Origin: Mycolicibacterium malmesburyense
GTDB taxonomy: Bacteria; Actinomycetota; Actinomycetes; Mycobacteriales; Mycobacteriaceae
Reading direction: 5' to 3'
DNA: 64,000 nt
Assembly: GCF_001050015.1 (NCBI RefSeq)
Contig: NZ_CVTB01000188.1
Coordinates: forward strand, 1 to 64,000
The position numbers were made by a program, and so were the translations under genes. Below the pieces are notes generated by a model that did not search any database, had not been told where the DNA came from, and worked only from the letters and a program-made list of their open reading frames with translations. Shown here one piece after another: positions 16,988 through 24,870 of this stretch (positions are counted from its first letter, which is position 1; each line of letters starts with the position of its first letter).

Positions 16988-18259
16988 TCACGGACCGTTG
17001 CCGCGGCCGCGGTTCCCCTCGTTTCCGTTGCCGCGGCCGTCGTTGCCGTTACCCCGGCCCTCCTCGCCTCTGCCTCCGTTGCCCCGGCCCCGTTCTTCTC
17101 TTTTCGGCTCGTCCTTTTTCTCCGCGTTCGGCGCCTCGAAGACCGGTACAGCGGGCGGTGGCGGCGCGGTTGTCGGCGGCGGTGGCGGGGGCGCCGGCGT
17201 GCTCGTGCCGACAGGTCGCGGCGGTTGTGTGCTCGACGACGGGTCCAGTGCCACCGCGAGCCCTGCGACGACGACCACGACGAAGCCCGCGGCCGCCAGC
17301 AACAGCTTGCGCTCGCGGCTCATCGGTCGCCGCCGCGGCGCCGGAGCGACGAAGTAGTTGGCGGAGGGTGCGAGCGGTTCGGCGAGGATCTTCGTCGCCG
17401 GTCGCGGCGCCGACGCGGGCGCCGGCGCCGGTCCCATCACGAGTGCGGAGGGCGCACCCGACAGCGCGGCCTGCATGTGTTCCGCGCTGCCGAAGCGCTG
17501 GGTGACGTCCCGGGCCATGGCGCGGTCGATCGTCGCGGCCAAGGCCGGGTCGACGTCCGGGCGCATCGCGCTGATCGGAGGCGGCGGTGCGTCGAGGATG
17601 GCGTGCAGCAACGCGGCGGGATTCTCCTGCGGGAACGGCCGGCACCCCGTCAGCGCCTCGTAACCCATCACGCCGACCGCATAGAGATCGTCGGCCACCG
17701 AGGCGGGAGCACCGGCGACCCGCTCCGGGCTCATGTAGGCCATCGTGCCGACGAGCTGGCCGGTGGCGGTGAGCGCTGACCCCGCGGTCTTGGCGATGCC
17801 GAAGTCGGCGACCTTCATCGCGCCGCTGTTCGGGGCGATCAACACGTTGCCCGGTTTGATGTCGCGATGGACGACTCCCGCGGTATGCGCGCAGGCCAGC
17901 GCGCCGAGCACGTCACGGAGCATCGAGCGGACGCGCTGCGGCGGCATGGGCCCGAGGTGGATGTCGTCCTGCAGAGTTCGGCCGGGCAGGCGCTCCATGA
18001 CGATGAACGGGCAGCCGTCGTGCTCGCCACAGTCGTGCACCGCCACGATGTTGGGGTGGTTCAGGCCCGCGGCGGCACGGGCCTCGTCCTCGAACCGCCG
18101 CCGCATGTCGGCGTCGGCGGTGAACGCCGGATACATCAGCTTGATCGCCACCGGCCTGCTCAATCGCGTGTCCCAGCCGTCGTGCACCTCGGCCATCCCG
18201 CCGCGACCGAGGACACCTCGCAATTCGTAGCGGTCCGCAAGTAGGTCGCGGACGTCCAT
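16988..18259 (-). CDS. Transmembrane Ser/Thr protein kinase with low-complexity outer tail
   Basis: 423 residues. The N-terminal Hanks-type kinase is complete: Gly-rich loop GRGGM (18-22), Lys 40, HRDIKPGNV with Asp 133, DFG 152-154 and an activation segment ending in MSPE. A juxtamembrane region leads to one helix (about 319-338). Outside are about 30 Pro-rich residues and then a tail of repeated GRGNG units rather than the usual folded sensor (PASTA, beta-propeller). ATG 18259 follows a TACCTT box with six bases between, giving a leaderless mRNA; the open frame extends 11 codons further. It is not at this position in M. tuberculosis. Targets are unknown. Confidence 0.9.
   Translation of the reverse strand: MDVRDLLADRYELRGVLGRGGMAEVHDGWDTRLSRPVAIKLMYPAFTADADMRRRFEDEARAAAGLNHPNIVAVHDCGEHDGCPFIVMERLPGRTLQDDIHLGPMPPQRVRSMLRDVLGALACAHTAGVVHRDIKPGNVLIAPNSGAMKVADFGIAKTAGSALTATGQLVGTMAYMSPERVAGAPASVADDLYAVGVMGYEALTGCRPFPQENPAALLHAILDAPPPPISAMRPDVDPALAATIDRAMARDVTQRFGSAEHMQAALSGAPSALVMGPAPAPASAPRPATKILAEPLAPSANYFVAPAPRRRPMSRERKLLLAAAGFVVVVVAGLAVALDPSSSTQPPRPVGTSTPAPPPPPPTTAPPPPAVPVFEAPNAEKKDEPKREERGRGNGGRGEEGRGNGNDGRGNGNEGNRGRGNGP
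16991..17089 (-). repeat. In-gene tandem repeat encoding GRGNG units
   Basis: The last 33 codons of the kinase gene encode imperfect 5-8 residue units rich in Gly, Arg and Asn (GRGNG, GRGEE, DGRGNGN, EGNRGRGNGP). In DNA this appears as repeated ttgccgcggcc-like blocks. Copy number could vary between strains. Confidence 0.75.
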
Positions 18260-18265
18260 GCGGAT

Positions 18266-18271
18266 AAGGTA
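18266..18271 (-). promoter_or_regulatory. -10 box, leaderless promoter of the kinase gene
   Basis: TACCTT on the minus strand, six bases before ATG 18259. Confidence 0.55.
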
Positions 18272-18303
18272 GCCGGACCCACCTAGGGACAAACGCCCGC
18301 CGT

Positions 18304-18333
18304 TTGTCCTGCACAGCGGCGCTCCGCTAAACT
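18304..18333 (+). promoter_or_regulatory. Promoter of the acyltransferase-esterase operon
   Basis: -35 TTGTCC (18304-18309), an 18-base spacer and -10 TAAACT (18328-18333). The predicted leader is about 30 bases and ends in a G-rich ribosome site before GTG 18370. Confidence 0.5.
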
Positions 18334-18346
18334 AGAACACGTTTCA
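18333..18346 (+). promoter_or_regulatory. Predicted KstR-type operator
   Basis: TAGAACACGTTTCA matches every fixed position of the KstR motif TNNAACNNGTTNNA. It begins at the last base of the -10 box and covers the predicted start of transcription, the right place for a repressor. KstR de-represses cholesterol-catabolism genes in mycobacteria. Confidence 0.6.
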
Positions 18347-18369
18347 GTTTTCGATCAGAGGGGGGTCCG

Positions 18370-19179
18370 GTGGCCACCGCCGAGTCCGAGGCGTCGCAGC
18401 TCACCAAGTGGGACCCGGGGCTGACCGAGCGCTTCTTCGCCGTCACGCGCCCGTTCCTCAAGCGATATTTCCGGTCCGAGGTGCGCGGCCTCGAGAACAT
18501 CCCGGCGGGCGGTGCCCTGGTGGTGTCCAACCACTCCGGGGGCATGCTGCCGATGGACGTGCCGATCCTGGCCGCCGACTTCTACGAACACCACGGGTAC
18601 GACCGGCCCATCTACACGCTCAGTCACGACATGCTGATGGTCGGACCGACCGGCGACTTCTTCCGCAAGATCGGCTACATCAGCGCCAATCACGAGAACG
18701 CCGATCGCGCGCTGCGCTCCGGCGGTCTGGTCGTGGTGTTCCCGGGCGGTGACTACGACGTGTACCGACCCACGTTCTCGGAGAACGTCATCGACTTCGG
18801 CGGGCGGACGGGTTACGTCAAGGCCGCGCTCAACGCCGGTGTGCCGATCGTTCCGACAGTAGGCATCGGGGGACAAGAAACGCAGATCTTCCTGTCGCGC
18901 GGCACCTGGCTGGCCAAGCGCCTCGGGCCGATCGCGCGCCTGGCCCGGGCCAAGATCGTGCCGATCTCCTTCGGCTTCCCGTTCGGCCTGTCGCTGGTGG
19001 TGCCGCCGAACATCCCCTTGCCGTCCAAGATCGTCATGCAGGTGCTGCCGCCGATCGACATCGTGGCCGAGTTCGGCGAGGACCCCGACGTCGACGAGGT
19101 CGACGCCCACGTCCGCCGCGTGATGCAGCGTGCGCTCGATCAGCTCGCCACCGAACGACGCCTGCCGATCTTGGGTTGA
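18370..19179 (+). CDS. Lysophospholipid/glycerol acyltransferase family protein
   Basis: 269-residue acyltransferase of the PlsC/DAGAT-like group, transferring acyl groups to a glycerolipid. The NHSGGMLPMD block corresponds to the family HX4D motif but with a longer His-Asp spacing, as in mycobacterial DAGAT-like members. The FPGGDYDVYRP block corresponds to the substrate-binding FPEG motif. Later hydrophobic segments suggest membrane association. The start is GTG 18370 after a G-rich ribosome site. It is the first gene of an operon with the esterase downstream (42-base gap), under a probable KstR site. A role in storing sterol- or fatty-acid-derived acyl groups is inferred. Confidence 0.85.
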   Translation: MATAESEASQLTKWDPGLTERFFAVTRPFLKRYFRSEVRGLENIPAGGALVVSNHSGGMLPMDVPILAADFYEHHGYDRPIYTLSHDMLMVGPTGDFFRKIGYISANHENADRALRSGGLVVVFPGGDYDVYRPTFSENVIDFGGRTGYVKAALNAGVPIVPTVGIGGQETQIFLSRGTWLAKRLGPIARLARAKIVPISFGFPFGLSLVVPPNIPLPSKIVMQVLPPIDIVAEFGEDPDVDEVDAHVRRVMQRALDQLATERRLPILG

Positions 19180-19221
19180 GACGGGTTTCGAAGGTTGATC
19201 CCGCGGATATGACGGACCTCG

Positions 19222-20502
19222 ATGAGTAAACGCCGTTTCCCGCTGCTGCGCGCAGTGGCCGAACTCGCCAACGCCGCCAACGGTGTGCAGCCGCTTGGGC
19301 GCGAGGGCTACATCACCCTGCCGGTCTTCGCGTTCGGTTGGCCGACCACCGAGGCCGCGCCGCTGTACCTGGGCGGTTCGGTGCTCGACGCCGTACGGCG
19401 CGGCCTGCGAGGCGACTTCCGCGGCGCGCGGGGCCGGATCGCGTTGACGCTCACGGCGATCGCGTGGGCGCTGCTCGGCCTGATCATGTACCGCAACGTG
19501 ACGTCGAAGCGGTACTTCGAGGAGCCGTTGCGCGAGGCACTCGGCGACGACTACGAGCGCGTGGCCTCGTTGTCGCAGCCCGCGCGTCGTCGCCGCCCCG
19601 TCACCGTGGGTATCCCACCGAACGAACTGGTGCGCCGGCGCTACGTCGAGCGGGCCAACACCGTCCAATACGGTCCGCACGGCCGCGTCAACCGCGCCGA
19701 CATCTGGCGGCGGGCGGACCTGCCGCGCGACGGGAAGGCACCCGTGCTTCTGCAGGTCCCCGGCGGGGCGTGGGCGATCGGCATGCGCAGACCGCAGGCC
19801 TATCCCCTCCTGAGCCACATGGCCGAGCGAGGCTGGGTGTGCGTGTCGATCGACTACCGGGTCAGCCCGCGGAACACCTGGCCGGCGCACATCGTCGACG
19901 TGAAACGGGCGCTGGCGTGGATCAAGGAGAACATCGCCGACTACGGCGGGGACCCCGATTTCGTCGCGATCACGGGTGGCTCGGCGGGCGGCCACCTGTC
20001 CTCGCTGGCCGCGCTCACGCCGGATGATCCGCAGTGGCAGCCGGGATTCGAGGACGCCGATACGTCCGTGGCGGCCGCGGTACCGATTTACGGCCGGTAC
20101 GACTGGGTGTCGGCGCGGGGGTCGGGTCGCAAGGAGTTCATCGCCTTCCTGCAGAAGTTCGTCGTCAAGAAGCGCATCAGCGAACACAAGCAGGTCTTTG
20201 TCGACGCGTCGTCTATCAAGCGCGTACGCCCCGACGCCCCACCGTTTTTCGTGCTCCACGGCCAAGACGACTCGATCATCCCGGTGCAGGAGGGGCGCGA
20301 CTTCGTCGAGGCGCTGCGCAAGGTTTCGACATCCACCGTCGCCTACGCCGAGATCCCGCATGCGCAACACGCATTCGACTTCTACGGTTCGCCGCGCGCG
20401 CATTACACCTCGCAGGCGGTCGAGCGGTTCCTGTCCTGGGTGCACGCCGAGCACCAGACATCGACTGACCGATCGTCGCACCCAAAAACGGCCCAGGCGT
20501 AG
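19222..20502 (+). CDS. Alpha/beta-hydrolase (HSL/LipC-like esterase) with N-terminal membrane segment
   Basis: 426 residues. The first 150 residues include a hydrophobic segment (about 73-92) and basic stretches. The rest is an alpha/beta-hydrolase of the carboxylesterase type: oxyanion motif QVPGGAWAIG, nucleophile GGSAGG, acid HGQDDSIIP and His in PHAQHAFDF. It is related to the LipC-like protein at 23497-24720, sharing SIDYRVSPRNTWPAHI-type motifs. It lies 42 bases after the acyltransferase and shares its promoter. A six-codon ORF (19209-19229) overlaps the start and may affect translation. The likely substrate is an acylglycerol or other ester. Confidence 0.85.
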   Translation: MSKRRFPLLRAVAELANAANGVQPLGREGYITLPVFAFGWPTTEAAPLYLGGSVLDAVRRGLRGDFRGARGRIALTLTAIAWALLGLIMYRNVTSKRYFEEPLREALGDDYERVASLSQPARRRRPVTVGIPPNELVRRRYVERANTVQYGPHGRVNRADIWRRADLPRDGKAPVLLQVPGGAWAIGMRRPQAYPLLSHMAERGWVCVSIDYRVSPRNTWPAHIVDVKRALAWIKENIADYGGDPDFVAITGGSAGGHLSSLAALTPDDPQWQPGFEDADTSVAAAVPIYGRYDWVSARGSGRKEFIAFLQKFVVKKRISEHKQVFVDASSIKRVRPDAPPFFVLHGQDDSIIPVQEGRDFVEALRKVSTSTVAYAEIPHAQHAFDFYGSPRAHYTSQAVERFLSWVHAEHQTSTDRSSHPKTAQA

Positions 20503-20534
20503 CACAACCGGCCACTCGAGGACCTCCTCGCACG

Positions 20535-20540
20535 TACGAT
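20535..20540 (+). promoter_or_regulatory. -10 box placing the transcript start at a 10-codon uORF
   Basis: TACGAT six bases before ATG 20547. The mRNA would begin with the uORF rather than with the hydrolase-cyclase gene. Confidence 0.5.
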
Positions 20541-20546
20541 CAGCCA

Positions 20547-20579
20547 ATGGTGAGGCCACCCGAGGTCGGCGGATCGTAG
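20547..20579 (+). CDS. Predicted leaderless 10-codon uORF (MVRPPEVGGS)
   Basis: ATG GTG AGG ... TCG TAG, with its stop directly followed by the ATG (20580) of the hydrolase-cyclase gene in the same frame. A TACGAT box sits six bases upstream. No Shine-Dalgarno is correctly spaced for the main gene, so re-initiation after this uORF is the most economical way to translate it. Confidence 0.45.
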   Translation: MVRPPEVGGS

Positions 20580-22040
20580 ATGCCGCCGCAGACCCGCTAC
20601 GCATCCTGCGACGGGTTGAGTATCGCCTATCAAGTGTTCGGCAAGGGTCCGCACGACTTGGTGGTGGTGCCGGGCTTCCTCTGGCCCATCGAGCAGCTCT
20701 GGGCCCAGCCCGGCTATCACCGACTGATGGGGGCCCTCGCCGACTTCGCCAGGGTGATCGTCTACGACAAGCGGGGCACCGGCATGTCGGACCCGGTGTC
20801 CGCGGCGCCCTCACTGGACGAGCGCATGGAGGACGTCGTCACCGTGATGAGCGCTGCCGGATCGGACCGGGCGACCATCTTCGGTGTCTCGGAGGGTGGG
20901 CCCATCGGAGTGGTGCTTGCCGCGAGCCATCCCGAACGCGTAGAGGGACTGATCACCTATGGCGCGTTCGTCTGTGGGTTGGATCGTGCCGATGCGCCCG
21001 GTGGGGAACGCGCCGCAAGGTCTTGGACGCAGATCATGGCCAATATCAACAACCACTGGGGGGAAGGCAAGAACGTCGAGTGGCTGTCGCCCAGCATCGA
21101 CAGCCCAGCGGTGCGCCGAACTGCTGGGGTGGTGGAACGGGTCGCGATGAGCCCCTCGATGGCACGTGCGAACATGTCCGCGAACTTCGCGATCGACGTA
21201 CGCCCGATCCTGCCCTCGGTGCGTGTGCCCACGCTGGTCTTACATCGCCGCGGCGATGTACTCCCGATCGAACAGGGCCGGTTCCTCGCCGCCCATGTTG
21301 CCGGCGCGAGGTTCGTCGAATTGGAGGGGCGCGATCATTTTCCGATTGCGGGAGATGTCGACGCGATCGTCGGGGAGATCGAAGAATTCATCACCGGCAC
21401 TCGCGCCCCGCACGCAACCGACAGCGTGCTGGCCACCATACTGTTCACCGACATCGTCGGCTCGACCGAGCGCGCGGCCGCGCTCGGAGACAGTGCGTGG
21501 CATGCGGTCCTTCGAGAGCACGATGATATTGTCCGCAAACACCTTTCGGCTTACGACGGGCGAGAGGTGAAGACCATGGGCGACGGTTTCCTTGCGACGT
21601 TCGATCGCCCCGTCCGAGCGGTTCGTTGCGCCACTCGCATCGCCGCCGACGCGGCCGAACTCGGCCTCAGCGTCCGTGCAGGTCTGCACACAGGTGAGTG
21701 CGAGCGACGCGGTCATGATGTGAGCGGACTGGCGGTGCACATCGGAGCGCGGATCGGCGCACTCGCTGAGGCGGACGAAGTGCTCGTGTCCGGAACCGTC
21801 CGCGACCTGCTCCTCGGTTCGGAGATCCAGTTCGTCGACCGTGGCCGGCATACCCTCAAAGGCGTTCCCGGCGAATGGGATTTGTTCGCCGTCGCTGGCA
21901 CGGCGCGCAAACCGGTGGACAACTCGACCTCGAGCGCGTCCTTCGGTGATCGTGCCCTGGCGGCCGGTGTCAAACGCATGCCCGCCGTTGGACGGATGTT
22001 CATGCGGATGTCGCTCCGGGGTCGCAAGCCGCCCCCCTGA
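20580..22040 (+). CDS. Alpha/beta-hydrolase fused to a class III nucleotide cyclase (LipJ/Rv1900c-like)
   Basis: 486 residues. Residues 1-275 are an alpha/beta-hydrolase with nucleophile Ser 104 (GVSEGG), Asp 226 and His 253. Residues 285-450 are a class III cyclase domain with metal Asp 291 (LFTDIVGST) and Asp 335 (KTMGDGF), Lys 331 and Asp 380 for base selection and Arg 391. The transition-state Asn position holds His 387, as I recall for the M. tuberculosis Rv1900c fusion. A basic tail ends the protein. It would make cAMP or cGMP, with the hydrolase as a sensor or a second activity. ATG 20580 directly abuts the stop of a leaderless uORF. Confidence 0.9.
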   Translation: MPPQTRYASCDGLSIAYQVFGKGPHDLVVVPGFLWPIEQLWAQPGYHRLMGALADFARVIVYDKRGTGMSDPVSAAPSLDERMEDVVTVMSAAGSDRATIFGVSEGGPIGVVLAASHPERVEGLITYGAFVCGLDRADAPGGERAARSWTQIMANINNHWGEGKNVEWLSPSIDSPAVRRTAGVVERVAMSPSMARANMSANFAIDVRPILPSVRVPTLVLHRRGDVLPIEQGRFLAAHVAGARFVELEGRDHFPIAGDVDAIVGEIEEFITGTRAPHATDSVLATILFTDIVGSTERAAALGDSAWHAVLREHDDIVRKHLSAYDGREVKTMGDGFLATFDRPVRAVRCATRIAADAAELGLSVRAGLHTGECERRGHDVSGLAVHIGARIGALAEADEVLVSGTVRDLLLGSEIQFVDRGRHTLKGVPGEWDLFAVAGTARKPVDNSTSSASFGDRALAAGVKRMPAVGRMFMRMSLRGRKPPP

Positions 22041-22050
22041 CCGGCCGACG

Positions 22051-23469
22051 CTACTGTGCCATAGCGCTCTCGACCACCGTCAAGGCGCTGGAAAGCCCTG
22101 CTGCCCCGCGGATTTCGACGAAGGCGTCGATCATGGCGTCGGTCAGCTCGTGCGGATCGTCGAGCGTGGCGCCGTCGGACAACACCGAGATGTTGAGCTG
22201 GTCGACGTAGCTCCACACCGTGATGTTCAGCCCGCTGCCGGTGGTGAGCGGACCGACGGAGTAGATCTCGGTGACCAGCGCGCCGCCCACCCGGCCCGGC
22301 TGTCGAGGCCCTGGCACGTTCGAGATCGGCAAGTTCAAAATCTTGTTCTGGCCGTCCTTTTCGGCCAGCCAGTGGAACAGCCGCTCGGCGGGCCGCGGCG
22401 GGAAGTAGGCCGACCATCGGCTGACCAACTCCGGCCCCATCAGGTGATGGGTCTCCTTGGCCTCCACCGCGGCGTCGTGCACCGCACGCACCCGCTCCAG
22501 CGGGTCCTCGAGCTGGACGGGGACGGTCATCATGACCCCGGTGAAGTAGTTGCCCGAGATCCGGTCGGGCGAGAAGTCGAAACTGACTGGGACAGAGGCC
22601 AACAGCGGATGATCGGCACGTCCGTCGTACTTCAGGGAGAGCTCGCGCAGCGCGCCAGCCGCGAGCGAGAGCACCATGTCGTTGATCGTGACGCCCAGAT
22701 GCTTGGCCGTCTCCTTGACATCGGCGAGCGCCAGGGTGGCGGTGGCGAATTTGCGTTGCGCGTCGACGCGGTGGTTCATGAACGACGGTGGCGGGGTGAA
22801 CGGCCGCGTGAGTTCGGGTGAGAGCTTCTTGGCGCTCTTGCGCACCCGTTGGATGCCCTGCGCCGTGTAGCGCATGACCCCCGGTAGCCGACCGATCTGA
22901 CGCATGTGGTCGGCGAACGCGGTCCGCACCAACTCCGCCTTGCCGGGAGGCGGATCCGTTGCGTACGAATCGCGTTCGGCCTGCGGACCCTGCTGCAGGT
23001 CCATGCCGCGGGCCAGAAGGTTCGCCGACGCGACCCCGTCGGCGAGGGCGTGGTGGATCTTGCCCAGCACCGCGATACGCCCGTTGGCCAGGCCCTCGAT
23101 GAAGTACATCTCCCACAGCGGCCTGGTCCGATCCAGCGGGGTGCTGGCTATCTGACCGATCGCTTCGTCGAGCTGGCGACGCCCGCCGGGGCTCTCCACC
23201 CGCCACGGCCGTACGTGGTACTCGAGGTCGACCTCGCAGTTCTCCCGCCACATCGGGTGGTGGAACTTGAACGGGATGTCGACCAGCTCGTAGCGGAACG
23301 GATCGAGCTTGTAGAGCCGTCCGTGGATGACGCGACGGAACTCGTCGATGCCGAACGGCCGGTCACCCAGTTCGGAGAGGTCGATGACGGCCAGCTTGAG
23401 GGTGTGCATGTGCACCGTCGGCGTTTCGGTGTACAGCAGGATCGCGTCCCAGCCGCTGAGCCTCTTCAC
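22051..23469 (-). CDS. WS/DGAT-family diacylglycerol O-acyltransferase (Rv0221-like)
   Basis: 472-residue bifunctional wax ester synthase/acyl-CoA:diacylglycerol acyltransferase, making storage triacylglycerol or wax esters. The active-site motif HHxxxDG is HHALADG. The family PLWEMYFIEG and C-terminal NVPGPRQP segments are present and the length is typical. The GTG start follows a strong AGGGAGGGGG ribosome site. It lies 27 bases downstream of lipC on the same strand, so the two probably form a unit in which a lipase and a lipid synthase are co-expressed, as for Rv0220-Rv0221. Confidence 0.92.
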   Translation of the reverse strand: MKRLSGWDAILLYTETPTVHMHTLKLAVIDLSELGDRPFGIDEFRRVIHGRLYKLDPFRYELVDIPFKFHHPMWRENCEVDLEYHVRPWRVESPGGRRQLDEAIGQIASTPLDRTRPLWEMYFIEGLANGRIAVLGKIHHALADGVASANLLARGMDLQQGPQAERDSYATDPPPGKAELVRTAFADHMRQIGRLPGVMRYTAQGIQRVRKSAKKLSPELTRPFTPPPSFMNHRVDAQRKFATATLALADVKETAKHLGVTINDMVLSLAAGALRELSLKYDGRADHPLLASVPVSFDFSPDRISGNYFTGVMMTVPVQLEDPLERVRAVHDAAVEAKETHHLMGPELVSRWSAYFPPRPAERLFHWLAEKDGQNKILNLPISNVPGPRQPGRVGGALVTEIYSVGPLTTGSGLNITVWSYVDQLNISVLSDGATLDDPHELTDAMIDAFVEIRGAAGLSSALTVVESAMAQ

Positions 23470-23496
23470 GTCGCCACCCCCTCCCTCTGGAGGTGC

Positions 23497-24720
23497 CTAT
23501 ATAACCTCTTTGGCCCCGACCAGTGCCCGATTTCGATGAATCTGGTTGAGGAACAATCCTATTGCCGTGGCGGCCGATCCGGTTCGGGCGCCGTCGGTCA
23601 TGTCGAACGCATGGCCGGCGCCGGGCAGTTCGATGTAGCTCACCGCCGACCGCGACACCGCCCGCAGGCGTTCGACGAATGCGCGGGCCTGCGCCACCGG
23701 GATGACGCTGTCGCCGGTGCCGTGCACCACCAGGAACGGTGGCGCGTCGGGATGCACCTGAGCGATCGGCGACGCCTTGCGATAGACGCCGGGTCGCTCG
23801 GCGAGCTTGTGCCCGACGACCACACGCTCGAGGAAATCGACGAAGCGCACCCGTTCGACGGTGGACTTGTCCTCCCAGTCGTAGCGGCCGTAGATCCCGA
23901 CCACCGCGTCCACCGAGGTGTCTGAGCCCTCCGGCAGCTCGGCCTGCAACTCCGGATCGTTGGCGGTCAGGCCCGCGAGCGCCGCCAAGTGGCCGCCGGC
24001 CGATGTGCCCGCGAGCGCCACGAAGTCCCGGTCACCACCGAACTTGTCGACATTGGCGCGGGCCCACGCGATCGCGGTCTTCACGTCGTGGATGTGCGCG
24101 GGCCACCGGTGGTGCGGGGCCACGCGGTAGTCGATGGCCAGGCACACCCAGCCCTTCTCGGCGAGGTGCGACATCAGGGCATACCCCTGCAGGATCCGGC
24201 TGCCGTGTACCCAGGCGCCACCGGGCGCGAAGATCAGCACCGGGGCGGGCTCGGCGGGCAGCTCCTTGGGCCGCCACACGTCGAGCAGTTGCGACGGCCT
24301 GGGCCCATACCGCACGGAGGTGCGGTACACGCTGCGCCGATGTTCGCGCAGCTTCCACAACGGCGGTACCGGCTCGGGTGCGGGCCACTCGATCGCGAGA
24401 TCCTTGGCGTTGACGACGCCGCGTAGCGCGGCCTCGGTGACGGCGTTGGTGCTGTCGCGTTCGGACTGCTTTAGCTCGGTGTCGCCCGGGCTAAGCCAGG
24501 ACTTCACCGTCGCGCCCAGGAAATCGGGCAGATGGCGGGCACCCCATACGCTCACCGCGGTCGCAGTGCCCAACGGCTCTAGATGCTTTCCAATGACGGG
24601 CAGCGAAGCCGAGGCGACGCTCATCGCCAGCATGTAGTCGGAGGGGCCGGCGTTCAGCAACCATCGCGCGCGTGTCCAGAAAGTCGGACCTGGGTATCGG
24701 GCATCCGGTCGCACCGTCAT
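23497..24720 (-). CDS. lipC: LipC esterase/lipase
   Basis: 407-residue alpha/beta-hydrolase of the hormone-sensitive-lipase type. The oxyanion loop is IFAPGGAWVHG, the nucleophile is in GTSAGGH, the acid in GTGDSVIP and His in PGAGHAFD. The N-terminal 100 residues form a helical extension shared with M. tuberculosis LipC, which is described as surface-associated. The C-terminus ends in KEVI as in LipC. A TACAGT box six bases before ATG 24720 predicts a leaderless transcript. First gene of the lipC-WS/DGAT unit. Confidence 0.92.
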   Translation of the reverse strand: MTVRPDARYPGPTFWTRARWLLNAGPSDYMLAMSVASASLPVIGKHLEPLGTATAVSVWGARHLPDFLGATVKSWLSPGDTELKQSERDSTNAVTEAALRGVVNAKDLAIEWPAPEPVPPLWKLREHRRSVYRTSVRYGPRPSQLLDVWRPKELPAEPAPVLIFAPGGAWVHGSRILQGYALMSHLAEKGWVCLAIDYRVAPHHRWPAHIHDVKTAIAWARANVDKFGGDRDFVALAGTSAGGHLAALAGLTANDPELQAELPEGSDTSVDAVVGIYGRYDWEDKSTVERVRFVDFLERVVVGHKLAERPGVYRKASPIAQVHPDAPPFLVVHGTGDSVIPVAQARAFVERLRAVSRSAVSYIELPGAGHAFDMTDGARTGSAATAIGLFLNQIHRNRALVGAKEVI

Positions 24721-24726
24721 TGCGCG

Positions 24727-24732
24727 ACTGTA
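24727..24732 (-). promoter_or_regulatory. -10 box, leaderless promoter of lipC
   Basis: TACAGT on the minus strand, six bases before ATG 24720. The palindrome at 24754-24765 overlaps the -35 region. Confidence 0.55.
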
Positions 24733-24753
24733 CCGCGGGGCTCGTTAGGTGTT

Positions 24754-24765
24754 GGACAACTTGTC
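24754..24765. promoter_or_regulatory. GACAA-C-TTGTC palindrome between lipC and the tandem dehydrogenase
   Basis: Perfect 5+1+5 inverted repeat. With its flanking base the 12-mer GGACAACTTGTC differs from the one near fadE3 (GGACAAAGTGTC, 32794-32805) at only two central positions. Confidence 0.4.
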
Positions 24766-24828
24766 GAAGTGTCTACCGAGCACATTTCGGCATCCCCGGC
24801 ACCTATACCGTGACCTGCGCAGATGGTC

Positions 24829-24834
24829 TAGCGT
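24829..24834 (+). promoter_or_regulatory. -10 box for the tandem acyl-CoA dehydrogenase gene
   Basis: TAGCGT. Transcription would begin near 24841, after the upstream TTG at 24838 and about 30 bases before GTG 24871. Confidence 0.45.
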
Positions 24835-24870
24835 GACTTGCCGACCGTCAACTTCGAAGAGGACGTTTCC

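Noticed and set aside
19209..19229. Six-codon ORF overlapping the start of the esterase gene as a regulatory uORF
   Set aside because: No promoter box or ribosome site is specific to it; it is probably chance, and is mentioned only in the gene entry.
18355..20814. Minus-strand open frame of 819 codons
   Set aside because: It is antisense to the acyltransferase and esterase genes, which have clear motifs; composition is typical of GC-rich antisense frames.
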